Origin: Owenia fusiformis
Lineage: Eukaryota > Annelida > Polychaeta > Sabellida > Oweniidae
Length of the DNA stretch: 64,000 bases
Direction: 5' to 3'
Assembly (NCBI GenBank): GCA_903813345.2
Contig: CAIIXF020000005.1
Span: forward strand, 30,385,375-30,449,374
The notes beneath the pieces were generated by a model, which was given only the letters and a program-made list of their open reading frames with translations, had not been told where the DNA came from and did not search any database. Positions 23,398 to 36,748 of the stretch are shown one piece after another. Positions within the stretch are counted from its first letter, which is position 1, and every line of letters begins with the position of its first letter. The position numbers and the translations under genes are program-made.

Positions 23398-24621
23398 CTG
23401 GAAAAAGTTTGTTTGCTGAGTTAAGATTTGCCTGGGATGAAACTGTGATGAAAAGTGGCGAAATGTACCGTTTATTGCCATGGCATCCTATTTGAGAAAC
23501 CATATACCAAAAATATTCGATCTAACATTGTGGGATCCGCGCCGGCCACTACAAATCACTCGGAGCTTTAGATAAAGAGAGACTGATAAATGTTTTACTC
23601 GACCCAATTCTGATCATCAATTCGACATTATTGGACTGCAAATGGGAACAAATGGTATTCCTACATTGTACAAGTTGTGAACACGATCTGTCTGACTTAG
23701 CCTAGTTTTATCATGGACCATTATTTTCTAGATTTTGACATGTCACCACAAAGAGTGGTGACATATTGTTATGGTCTCCAACTTCTGGTGGTTGGCTAAA
23801 AAAGTATTTTCAACTTGCTTCAAATTGACTAATTTTTTAGATCAGCTACAAGTTCTTAATGTTCAAATCTGACTTCAGATTGAACTCATGATATTGTGAG
23901 CAACTAAAGTGGTGACATTTTGTAATGTTAATGCCTTTACATGTAGTCTCAGATGCCTTGTATTTGTTTGTTAGTACCCGGGTTGTGTGTTTGAAGTCAA
24001 AATGTAACCTCTATTTCCCGTTGTATTTGAATCGTATCAAGATGCTATATACGAGCTGACGTATATTACTAAAAATGTTGTATTAATAAATCTGCTACTC
24101 TCCGATAACCTAATTTCAACTCCCAATGGTCAAAATACGATTGTAAGGTGAGAGTATGAAAATGCTACACGTGTAGTACTCTTGAAAGTGACTAATCTGG
24201 ACCTTGTATGATTTACACATTACCTTGATATACTAGTATGTCGATTAATTGCATTTTATATTACCCACGGATTTGTTTGAAATAGGTTTATTAAATTCGA
24301 ATATAGGTAACAGATAGTGGGGACGAGCTGAATGAGGAACGAAAAAATTGTGTCCGTTTTACAAACTGCATGGCCCATCTTTTTTACTTTTCTGATTAAT
24401 TATAAATTTGGATATTCCTGCATTTCAATTCCTGAAGTTTAATCTAAAAAATAAATAAATAAAAGAAATGAATAATCTGAGATATCTCAGACAATAAAAT
24501 GAGGATCATTGGTTGATTCTTTAAATATTTTCTAAAAAGATTGCTTCCGCGGTGGAGTGCAAGAAACTGACATCATTTTAAAGCCTTTTAAATCAATTCT
24601 TGATTTTTCCAATGCAGTAAA

Positions 24622-24785
24622 CACTGGCGGATCAAGAAACTAACAAGGGGAGGGGGCACATTTCGAGTCAGCCATAAAAATTGGGCCCCTAAAACCAAAA
24701 ATTGGGCCTAAATTTTGAAAATTTAAGGCCAAAAGGCCCTTTTTTGAGGCCCTACAAAATGTTTGCCCCCCTGGATCCGCCAGTG
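24622..24785. mobile_element. CACTGGCGGATC-ended MITE
   Basis: Inverted ends CACTGGCGGATC / GATCCGCCAGTG enclose a GGGCC-rich 140-bp interior. Such ends are common in hAT-like nonautonomous elements. No clean target duplication was seen. Related to 22054-22323. Confidence 0.55.
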
Positions 24786-27220
24786 GGAAATACTTCTAAA
24801 ACACAACGCGACTTAGAAGAGCGACGAAGACGAGCTACTCATTCTTTGAAAATGTACATTACTAATACACAGAGAAACTTGATATCAAACAGTTTAACAA
24901 GTAATCCTAGTCGTATCTTGTTCTTTTATTTAATATGAGTAGTATGACCTAATGTTTTAAAAATGAGGAAACATCACAATCTGATAATGTATCCCGACAG
25001 ATGGTATCGATGTGTTATCGGAACGCTAGTTCTTCCCTTTGTTGAGTTGTAAAGTTAAACAATCATATGTACGTTTGTTATCTCAATTATCAAACACTCA
25101 AATGAATTCAGGTGTTTTATTAGACCAGGAAAGTTTTATTGTGCTGGTTCTCATGTTATCTGAAGTTGAGTACTTCCTGAGAGTTGCATTATCTCATGGG
25201 GTGCGGGGAAACGTGGTATCACCGATGATATCGCCGGTGTAGTCTTGTGATGGGTCATGGGTGCGTTTGTCACATGATGTCATATTTCAATGTCACATTT
25301 CAATGCTCGAGACTAAATGAGTGGCGATATTGCCAGATGGGCCCAATATGATGCAAGACACGTGTTAGGTGTACCTGCATGTATCGAATGATGGGTGAGT
25401 GCGAGGGGGGAAATGTCTAAAAGTATTAGGATGAGTTATCTTTTGTCAGAAGGCAGAGATATGTGATGAGTATCAGAATGGTCTTTTGTTGTTGGCAGTG
25501 TTATTTTTCAGTGCGAAACGATGTTACTTTGATATTTTACATTCAAATCACGAATATTAAAAATCTCAATGGAAAAGACCAATAGCTATTTTTGTGTGCT
25601 TCGATTGCCTTAGCTGCCTGTGCGATGTGCGGTGTGCTAATGTGGCACGCCATTTGTGGTGTGCTTCTGCTAGTGTGCTGTGCTAGTGTGATGCGCTAGT
25701 CACGGTTGTGTGGTAGGGTGTTGTACAATGTACTTGAATCTGTTTTAGTCATGTTGCAAATTGTACTGGTGTCCGGTTTATTGTGTTTAAAGGCTGCTCA
25801 GTACTCATCCGTATGTTTTGATGTGATTCCAAAGATAAAAATGCGGTTAGTTTGATGTCCAGATCTGATCTGAAAGCACCACTGACTTATTGTTTTCATT
25901 GGCAGACAACTGTAGTAAAATTCCACGCTAGTGTTGTGATACTTTCAAGTATTTCCGTCTGTTATTGCTGATGTGGTCTATGAGGAAATGAGTTCTATCC
26001 GAGCTGCGATGGAGAAGAAGCGCGTGTCAAGTGCAGTCTTTGAACGTCAAAATGAAGAAATCAATGTCGACGTGTCCGTTTAGGCTTTCATGCCCCGATA
26101 TTTTAGTCTTGGTAATTTTAAACCATTCACTATGAGAATAATCATTAAAACTAAAAGTTGTTGTTTCTGTGTGAATGTTGATCTGCTGAAAGCTTTTCTG
26201 GCGATCAGAAAACACTGGCCAACGTCAAGAAAACAAATAAAAACAAACCCCGTTAAAAAGAATTCCATTGCGGCCATACAAACTAATGCCCTTTGTGATT
26301 TTGGAAGGTTCCTTATTGAAGTTTTAAATTAAGACATAAATGAGTTGACGTAATCTGTTATGTTACGAACTCGATCGAACGTAAAACTTACATATTCGGC
26401 ATTTTAAAATGTGAGAACACACTTAAAAGTTAATATTATTATTTTCACCAAATTTGAATAAAGTTGAAATTCTCTTTAATAACTTTGACTCACCTGAAAA
26501 CGTTAAAACCAACGCCAGTGATAACGCTGCTAATGGGGAAAGACAATCCATTAATATTCAGCTCCTCCTTTGTCACCTTGTTGTCAAATGGCAGTTCAAT
26601 TCTTACTAGAACCAGTCACTCGCTTCTATTTCCTCAAGTTATTTATAATTTTGAGTAATTTGTAATTTTTCGCAATGAGTCAAGGAAAAACAATTATTGT
26701 ATTTCTTTGTTGAGAAAGAAAGTGTTCCTGCCTCTGATAGCAGCAATTAACCACATAGAAATTGACACTGTGACTTAAGTACAATATGTATATCAGTACA
26801 AGCTGTCGTTCTGTGATTACATGTATATATGTGGGCTAAATAGTATTGTAAACTATTTTATATACGATTGTAGACTGGATAATTATTAACTTTTGATTAA
26901 TGCTATTGATTTTGATTTGAGGACAAAGAAGTTTGATTAAATACGTCATTGTTTGGGTATAGCCTTAATAACATGTGATTTTAGAAGCTTATTAGCTCTC
27001 TCCAAACTTTAAGTAGCGCCCAAACAGTTTCCTTTCTATCATTTACAAACTGTATTTTCTTTCACTTATAGTCTGCTAATACATCCTTTAATCATGAAAC
27101 TAATAAAATACTTTAATTTGGTTTGAACTACATGTTTAAGTGAATATTGTTGAGATATACCGTGAAAACGTAAAGTTTGATTTGACTTTATTTTGTTTCC
27201 TCTGTCACTCATGGTTTAAG

Positions 27221-27386
27221 TCTCAGTAACATTTTATTTACGGCTGTCGTACGACGTCCGTAGCTTCACAAAATCGATAGAAAATTTACATCGTACTGTT
27301 TATCTCTATATTTCGTGCCGCATATTTCTGTCGGTTTTGGGAAGCTACGGCCGCCACACGGTTGCCGTGGATAAAATGTGAGGCAT
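27221..27386. mobile_element. ATGCCTCAGTCACAT MITE family, copy 3
   Basis: More diverged copy (TCTCAGTAACATTTT ... AAAATGTGAGGCAT) sharing ACATCGTACTGTTTATC and GAAGCTACGGCCGCC with 20506-20651 and 21496-21661. Confidence 0.65.
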
Positions 27387-28269
27387 TACCGAGGAATATG
27401 GTAGTCCCAGACAGTTGAATCTGGGATAGGCTCCGGGAGGATTTTGGACTTAAAAATGGTCCTCAATATGGGCCCAATTTTCCAAAATAGGCCAACGTTG
27501 ACAGAAAAATACTAAATACTTAATTTTAAAAAATAAGTTTCATTTTGCTTGCTCAATCCCCCCGGCCACCCTCTTCCGCTTCTACCACACTGGCTGCACT
27601 AATATAGTATCTCCATATCACATTTGATGTTTCAGATCTTGATGACTCGCTAGCTAGATGGGAGATCAAATTATTTCAACGAGAACAAGAAACACTATCC
27701 CTGTACTACTACTGAAGTATTGTATTTCTTTGAACAATAAAATAACCTCAACATTAGTATGGAATTTATTTCATATATCGTTACTTCAGAAATCATTGGA
27801 AACTTAGACGCTCTCTATCATCCTTCAATATCCCAAAACTAAAACTATTTTTCAACCATTTAAAGGGGCCGTTCCTTTATCTCTGATCTTAAATTACTCC
27901 AATCATTTGTTTAAAACTTTTTATTCCTCCTTATTTAGATCATAACGATTTATATGTATTTGTACTATCAAAAGATACACTTTAATACAATTCTTTTCAG
28001 AAAGGAATGTCAAATTTACCTTTTCTGGGAGCTATTTAGAGGTAAAGTACCTTTAACTTATCTAACCCTGCAGTTTTGCCATATGATGGGTTTTCATAGG
28101 TCAAATGGCAAAATGGCAAAAGAAAAATGATGTTGCACTAGCCTGCAACATTTTTTTTATATTCGATAGCGATTTTACAGATGATAAATGTAATGACTTT
28201 TGTGATTTGTCTGTCAAAAACGTGTCGATCTTTTTTACCAAATCATATTTTGTTTATTTTCGGTAATTT

Positions 28270-31200
28270 CTATTTTCTACCCAATAATGGAGAGTCCTCC
28301 TCAGAACTACTTTGCCCTGACTCCCGGCGCCAAATTGAGTTATTGTCATCTAAATAGCGTCGCCAAATTGAACTTTCTTGTCCGATTCCCTTTTTCCAGA
28401 TACTACTTGGTCCATCAATATAGCGTCTCCATATGGAGTTAAAGTCTTCGTTTGGATATCTTCTCCAGATGGACGCCACATTGTCTAAATCACGTCGCCA
28501 AATACCATACTGATTGTCCAACTGACGCCTCCATATTGAATTCTGTCCACCATTTTCAAGATACCTTCTCCAAATGCTCTGGGGTCCGACATGAGAACGT
28601 TTCCATATACTGCTCTGCCCAAATGGTTCCCTTCTCCAGATGGAATTCTGACCGCCGCCTAGATGACGTCGCCATATGGCGTTCATACCATCCATATCGC
28701 CTCCTAAGTAACGTCGCCATATTGCCATCATACCGGGATCATCCATCCCTCGTCTCCAGATTGAGCTCAACGTTTCATGATCCAAAAGGCGTTTCCAAAT
28801 AGATTCCATTTCAGACAACTGACGTTCGCTTTTCTCCTGCGAACTCGAGTCTAATTCTCGTTTCCCAAGACCGATATGTCTGTAGCCTAAACTTACGGGT
28901 CGTTTAGCAACTTTAGATATGCCTGTCTCGCGTTTTGCACGTACAGAGGCATCAGCAGATTCCACATCCTTGTCTTCAACTATGTTTTCTGAAATTAAAT
29001 TGTTTAATTTAGAGGGCGGGGACAAACTACGTATACGGTGTATTTCAAAGCTTCAATTGGATACCGCATGCCTGTTCATTTGAGTAATATACCTTTTCAT
29101 CCCCAAAGCATGTGGATAAAAGCTTGAATAGTACCTGCCACTAAACCATTCATATTTAAATGAGTTGATCATAAAAGAGTAGGTTAATCCGGAAGCACAG
29201 TCGAAAATCGCATTCGCGAATACAAGCTGAGCTCCTCTTCTGCGTTTGGAGAATGAAATGGTTCAAGAAGTTCAAAGGTTCCTCCCACCATGGGCAGGTT
29301 CACTAATACTATACGTTTGGGGGTCGCATCTTTAATTGAATATCGTAGAAATGTTCATTTAAACAAAATACGTTTTGTCAATTATTTCCATAACTCTGAT
29401 TGATGTATTGGTCAAGTTCCGTCGCGAAGAAAAATGAAGTAACGGTGTTGATCGACAAAATATTTTAATTTCCGAGTGAGTTAAGTCGAACAATCAATCT
29501 CAGTCATCAACTAAAACTAATAGCCGACATTAGAAAACAGATTTTAGATTTCATCCAAATATCAAGATTTAAATAAGATTTACTACGCTTGGTGATGGGT
29601 AAATTCCGAGAGAAGACAAAGGATATGGTTAGGCCTAATCCATTGTTTGGATCATCGTGAACTCACTTTATGTTCTCACATAGCGCCTGATGCTCATAAA
29701 ACTAAGCGCTTGTGAACATTAGATGATGATAGATACATTATTTTCCACTATCAACACCATGATTGACAATAAAACTGTTTATAAAGACAACCTAGTTGAT
29801 CATGTTTTATCGCAATTCGTTTTGATTTGTAGGGATTCCAATAAATAACAAATGTTCTGTACTTTTATGACAACTGTCGCTACACCTTCCCCTTTTAGAC
29901 AAAGTATGTCCTCGTAGTAAAATAAAGGTGTAAATATTTCCAAGCAAACAATTAATTCGTGTAAATCCTCACGGACTAAGCTATAATCCCCTCCCACATT
30001 TCCACGAGTGCGTAAGAAACAAAGAATGTGCTTGTTGAGGATGAGTTACAACAATCTCTGGATGCAATGATTGATTATTAAAGCGTAATTGATTTTAAAA
30101 TCTCTTCTGCTGCACGTTTTACACGTAACGATCATTCCATACTTGTATCGGATTTAGACCATCAAAATCGGACTGAACAACTTTACACAATCTCTGATAA
30201 ATAATGAATTAAGAAACCATTTAATAAGGTGATTCCTAGTCGACGTTGTTCTTCTTTATCACATTATTCTCGTTAAAGCCCCTGCCGTCTCTAATTAAGC
30301 ACTACATTAATCATAGTATCTTAACATTACAATCGGGAAAATATAACTATTAAAACAATTAAACTGACATATTTTCAAATCAAGTTTGGCCCTTGGGTAT
30401 TTCGTATGGTAGCTGCAACATACAAAGGAATCGTTTTAACTTCATTGTCATTTCTTTCTTGGAGGCTTTTTATGCTAATCTTCGTTGACGTTGCTTGAAT
30501 TAGAAATTTACTTGATACCATCAAAGGCATAAAAGCTCAGGATAAGATGATCCATAATGAAACGCAAGTGAAAAGCTAGACATACGAACTGCCCACATGA
30601 CAAATATATCCTTAAATCTGCATTCTTAAAGCTGCGACATTTAACATTTAGCAACTTGGGAAAGGGAAGTCTCTGGTTTATCTAGTCAGACTCTAGCAAA
30701 TTGATCTATTTTTAAGATGATTACTTAAGCCCTCTTTTATATTGTGCTCACCCGACAAGAATATCATATAGATTTGATTCCTATCGTTTGTTATGCCCAC
30801 TAATCTTTTTGTACCTAATACCTAGTACCTTTTCGAAAAGAAAACTACAGGTATTGTTCGTACAAACTTCAGCGAGATCGCGGGAAGGGAGCGAGATTTT
30901 TACATCTTAGGAGTGGCCATGATCATAATATGTTAATTATTGAATTGGTTAACATGACTGACCATTGGGATTTCTATTTCTTTTCCTAAAACATCAAATT
31001 TATTGTGTCTGGGTCTTCTTTCATGTCAATTTGCATAATACCAAAAATTGTGAGTCAAGAGGGAGCATATTTTACTTGGTTTACTTTTTATTTATCCCAA
31101 ATGTGATTTCCCACTTTAACCATTTCCTTCAATTCCTCATCAGCTTTTGTCTAAATATGATTCCTATTTTGTCATCAACCCTTCCTTAATCTTTGCATTT

Positions 31201-34200
31201 GGTGTACGACCCCCAAAATTTCCCCTTCTGTATTGCCCCTTTTGTATTGCCCACACTGGATCACAGGAAGTTGCTGTCTTATATTCTACACCCACTCCCA
31301 TCCATATTTTACTAGATGAACAGAACAGACATTTCATCAATGTAGCTATGAGACAGATCCGGATGATTAAATTTAAGTACATCACAAAGATAAGGTTGTC
31401 AACGTAGAAATCAGCTATCAAAGCCCATACCAAAGGCTATTCAAAACATAAGTAGCATACGAGTAGAACTCTCGATAATAGGGTGAAGGAACATATAGAG
31501 ATGGAAACCCGGCTAAAATTGCTAGGAAATCCCTTCCTAAATGATAGTAAACAACATACGATACAATATACCATAGATCATGATATAATCCTGTTATAGA
31601 TTCGGACAAAATAATACAAAAGTGTTGTATCGAGAAAGCAATATAAGACAGCTATTAATTAGAGAATCAATAAACATTGGAGAAAGAGAGATGGCATCTT
31701 TAACACAGACAAAGGGATAGATTTGATTCGATCGTCCCCTTTTAGTTAAATTAGTACAAGTGAAATATTTCAATTACAACTACTTTAAGGATATTGTTCT
31801 TCGAAATCCTTGAAATATTTCAATTACAACTTCTGAGTAAAGGATACTGTTCTTCGAAATCCTTTGACATGTATTTGTGAATCCCATCACATCGTCGATG
31901 TTCTGTTTAATACTTAGCAGCATTAAGAGCTCTTGGGATTTGTAAGATATGTCATAACAGATCTTGGTGTCGGATGGTAAGATTGATGTCACAAAGGGAT
32001 TTGTCGGACGATTTCGTAATTTCATATTCTCGAAATGTGTAGATTTCTTATCTTCGACTTTCCAAATAAACAAATAGAATTTTGAAATTGTAACCTTGAC
32101 AGTACCCTTTGCATTCGTTCGACTTCACTTCTTAAAAGAGAGCTCCGTCTTCACTCTTTCAAACTAAAATAAACCTGTGAACTCACCGCGCCAATCAGTG
32201 CTCGTCGGCCAAATTTGACCGACGTTCTATATATGGTCATTCCTTCTGACGTCATCGTTAAGCCCGGAATTGACCAATGACAATTCAGAATTTATTTTGG
32301 CGCGTGTTTCTTCAAGCTCGCTGATTGGTGGAAGAAAGGTCAGCGCGTAGGTCAGAAGTGATTTATTACCCGAACTGTCATCGGCACCCGTCGTGGGGGC
32401 GGGGCTACTAAACTGTAATATGGTTTCTACTAGGCAGAGTGTAGTTTAACTAGACTCTGCATGCAGGGTACCTTGACAGGTACGTAAAGATGCGGATTTC
32501 TTGACTGGTGGCAAGCCGCGTATTTCTCTTTCTATCGATCTCAGAGACAATTCTAGAAGTCTGTTCAGATATAACGCCGGGAGTCGATTTATTAAACTCA
32601 TCACACTTCCCCCATCGTATAAAAATGTTTGCATCGTTCATCGTTGTATGTAGCCAATATTTGAGTTTGGGTCTAATCTTGATCTAGAGACGTGCAGAGA
32701 GATATAAGAGATAAGTCCTAATTGTATGTTTCAGTACATTTGCAATCTACCCAAGGATTGGATGGATTGTATCATGGAACAATAATGAATGTAGCTTTAC
32801 ATTTTATTCAAATCAGATCACCGTTAAGTTAATATGATTAGAGGATTGCGATTTATTGGCCATATTTCTGAGATATCAGGGCGGATTACTTTCTATTCTA
32901 TTCAAGTAATTCATTGGTTTATGAATTGTTCCGAAGAACATAAGACTCTAACCTATCGGAGTTTAATTACAACCTCAGTATCCAGTAGATACACATACCG
33001 ATAAAGAAAATGCAAAATTGATGAAACTCAACTTACAAATATGAGAATACTTGTTGTGTCTGATAATAGCTAGTAATACATAAATAGAATTCGTATCAAA
33101 TCTCTGATTGTGGTCATAGTCATGGGATGAGAAAGACGCGTGGTTAGTTTAAAGCACATTTAAAAGACGATCTTTTTTCTCCATAGTGCCGAGTGCCTGG
33201 AGAATACCAGTATTTTACGAGAATACATCAAATTAACGAAAAATCCAATTAGTATATCTAAGTATAGAATAGAAGTAATACTACCTATATTTTCGACTTA
33301 CAAGTCATCTCCTAAGTCTTGATTTATACCTATGCCTACTTCTCCCTCCTTTCCTCTTGGAGGCTTGATGAAAAACTATTGTCACATTTGAACAAAAACT
33401 TGCAAAAAGATGAATTAGAACATTGGAAATGTCACTTGCCAATCCTACATCAATCAATCCGGCTAATGAAATAAAGTTGATGTAATGATATCACAGGAAG
33501 AAACACGGTCGTCTTAATTTAGACTATCCTAGCAAAATAATTTTAACTTTAGTTTGACTTTTTAACAATTCCTTCACAAGACTATGGCTTCCTTTCCGCT
33601 ATTTAAATTGAAGATTCTTCAATGCAGAGTCCCTTCGCAGGCAAGTAATGTACAATCAGATACAGGGTGACCCAAAAAATGCAACCCTCCATTTCTTCAA
33701 TATTTTTCTTAAATGGAGGTAAATTGCTCTGAGATTTGGCACACAAGAACTTCATTCAATGTGAGATCCTCTGGCAAAGTTTTAATAACGATCTAGTCTT
33801 ATATTGATCGAGTTATGGTTGTTTCAAAATATGCTCCATATATCGTCAATTTCGCTGAAAACAAACTTGCAATGTTCAAGGAAAACTGTTCATAACACAG
33901 ATGCATTCTTCCCCATGGGTATGGCTCAAATTTTTGCAGGAATGCTTGTTGGAGTTCTGCAATTGCAGTAGGGTTATTTTCATACACATTATCCTTTAAA
34001 TAACCCCATATATAGAAGTCAGGGGCATTGAGATCAAGACTGTGGGATGACCATGGGTTCTCCATCCTAGGAGAGATAATCTCATCATAGAAATGACTAG
34101 TGAGCCAGGCTATGCTATCATAAGAAGTGTGAGGAGTAGCCCCATCCTTCTAGAATCACTGTTCTTGTCTATTGAAGCCTGTATGTCATTCTAGAACTGC

Positions 34201-36485
34201 CTAGAACTTCCTGGGAATGCCAATATTGCACTGTGTGTATATGGCGTCCATTTCGACCTGCAACCGGCACCGGTACTTGTGCACCATGGTGCACCATGGT
34301 GCACCGGAAGTGACGTCAAAGGTCACGTGCACCGGAAGTAACGTCATAGGTCACGTGCACCGGAAGTGACGTCATAGGTCACATGGTTACTGATATAACT
34401 GGTCAAAGGTTACTGATAATTGATAAGAGAGAGATAATAAACTGATAAGACAGTGGTAAAGATAACTACCATGGTTTCTGATATAACTGAACAAGTCACA
34501 TGGTTACTGATATAACTGGTCAAAGGTTACTGATAAGAGAGAGATAATAAACTGATAACACACTGAAAAAGATGGTCAAAGGTTACTGATAATTGATAAG
34601 AGAGAGATAATAAACTGATAAGACAGTGAAAAAGATAACTACCATGGTTTCTGATATAACTGGACAAAGGTTACTGATAATTGATAAAAGAAATAGGTTT
34701 GAGTTGAATGCACAGAAATGATGTCATATGTCACATGGTTACTGATATAACTGGTCAAAGGTTACTGATAACTGATAAGAGAGAGATAATAAACTGATAA
34801 GACAGTGAGAAAGATGACCAAAGGTTACTAATAATTGATAAGAGAGAGATAATAAACTGATAAGACAGTGAAAAGATAACTACCATGGTTTCTGATATAA
34901 CTGGACAAAGGTTATATTGATAAAAGAACATAGGTTTGAGTTGAATGCACAGGAATGATATCATACGTCACATGGTTACTGATATAACTGGTCAAAGGTT
35001 ACTGATAACTGATAAGAGAGAGCTCAATTGATAAGATAATCAAACAAACACTGTTAAGGTAACCTGGTGACTATGTGATAAGCTATCTTGTCTACTTCAT
35101 GGATGTTTCATTGTTATAGGCCAAAGGTGGATAATAAACTGATAAAACAGTAAAAAAGATAACTGCAGAACCATTTCAACCAAACAGGTTTTAACTTACA
35201 GAATTATGTTAACCAATCAGAGTACAGAATGTTTTAACCAATCAGGTTTCGAGATGCAGAATTATAACAACCAATCAGGGATAGTATGTTTGTATTATCT
35301 GATCCAATCGATGTACAGTATATTTTCATCCATTATTTTAACCAATCGGGTTGCAGTATATTTTCATCTAATCAGAAAGCAGCAAATTCAACCAATCAGA
35401 GATAAGTTCCACCAGTAAACCAGTTTAAACATTCTGGTATTATGCAACACAAATATTTACTGAGAGATTGACATTGCTAAGGTCCGGTCAAAGGTTACTG
35501 ATAATTGATTAAGAGAGAAGTCTACTGATAAGATAACCAAACCAACACTGTTAAGATAACTTGGTGTCTAAGTTATTCAAGCTCTTAAGTAATATGTAGA
35601 ACAAACCTTTGACATATGATATCACTGGTTAATGATAACTAATAAGAGAAAAGTAGAGAGTGTAAGTGTACATCATTAATATTATTGAGAACAACAACAT
35701 AATAAATAGATTAAAATAAACATTAAGAAGGTTGATCTGGGGATCAAACCCAGGACCTTTTGCTCCTAAAACAAGCATCATACCACTAGAACAATCAACC
35801 ATAGATATGGAGAGAATATTTGAATATACTTCATGGCAATCATAAAAGGTATAGCATGTTTTGAATCAGATATTATGTTATGGTCAGGAAAACAATAACT
35901 GCAGAACTATTTTAAACAATCGGGGTACAGTATGTTTTCATCCAGTCAGATATAAGAAAATCACCCAGTAGGAGAATTTTTGCAACATTACAAGTTCCGA
36001 CTGGTATTGAAGTTTTATAACCAACAAGCCTCCTGAGTCATTTTAGAATAATTTTTAAAGTGTCACGCTTGAACGATTTCAGTCACTGTTGGTCGATTTC
36101 TACTAATTTTTGGAGTTTGAATCTTTTGTTGTTCGATGTATGTAAATAATTCCTCTCAGTTGAATTTGCAAACAGAACCTAGGTCATTGCTACATGCTGC
36201 TACAAAGGTAGATTAACCAGTTATTTTGGACAGCGACCAAGTGTGAAGCGAAAACTGGCAGCTAACTGGAAGCCCAGCGGGTACTATTTATGTTTACATG
36301 AGTTTTCCCTCCAATTGTAATCAACCCCTCAAATGTCTAAAAACCATGTAAGTGTACTTTTTTAGAATCTTTTTTGGAATATTTTCGACCAATCAAAGTG
36401 TATATGCAAATGAGCTGCAGAACCATTTCAATCAATCAGATCAGATTATTGCACTCTTTGACCCCGCCGCCACCGCCGCCGCCAC

Positions 36486-36516
<31 letters not shown>

Positions 36517-36705
36517 ACCACCGCCGCCGCCGCCACCGCCGCCGCCACCGCCGCCGCCACCACCGCCGCCATCGCCGCCGCCGCCGCCGCCACCGCCGCC
36601 ACCCGTTGTGCCTTTAATGGCACGTGATATTCATATTTAAATAAGTTTTCTATCAAATTGCAATCAAACCCGGTAAAAAGTAAAGATGGCGGTGGCGGCG
36701 GTGGC

Positions 36706-36748
<43 letters not shown>

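Larger units (their letters stand above)
23398..28269. other. Spacer upstream of the known CUB/LDLa exons
   Basis: The missing 5' exon(s) of the CUB/LDLa gene should lie here. One candidate is a minus-strand ATG at 26277 opening MAAMEFFLTGFVFICFLDVG, a good signal-peptide shape, but no strong donor giving the needed phase follows. A GT-rich low-complexity tract runs at about 25610-25720. Repeats at 24622-24785 and 27221-27386 are listed separately. Confidence 0.35.

Noticed and set aside
29800-29997. Minus-strand frame MGGDYSLVRE as first exon of the neuropeptide gene
   Set aside because: It has no signal-peptide shape and no suitable phase-1 donor; the exon at 43781-43700 fits far better.
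31147-31433. Overlapping 86- and 89-codon frames on both strands
   Set aside because: No family motif, codon bias or splice context; typical chance frames in AT-rich intron sequence.
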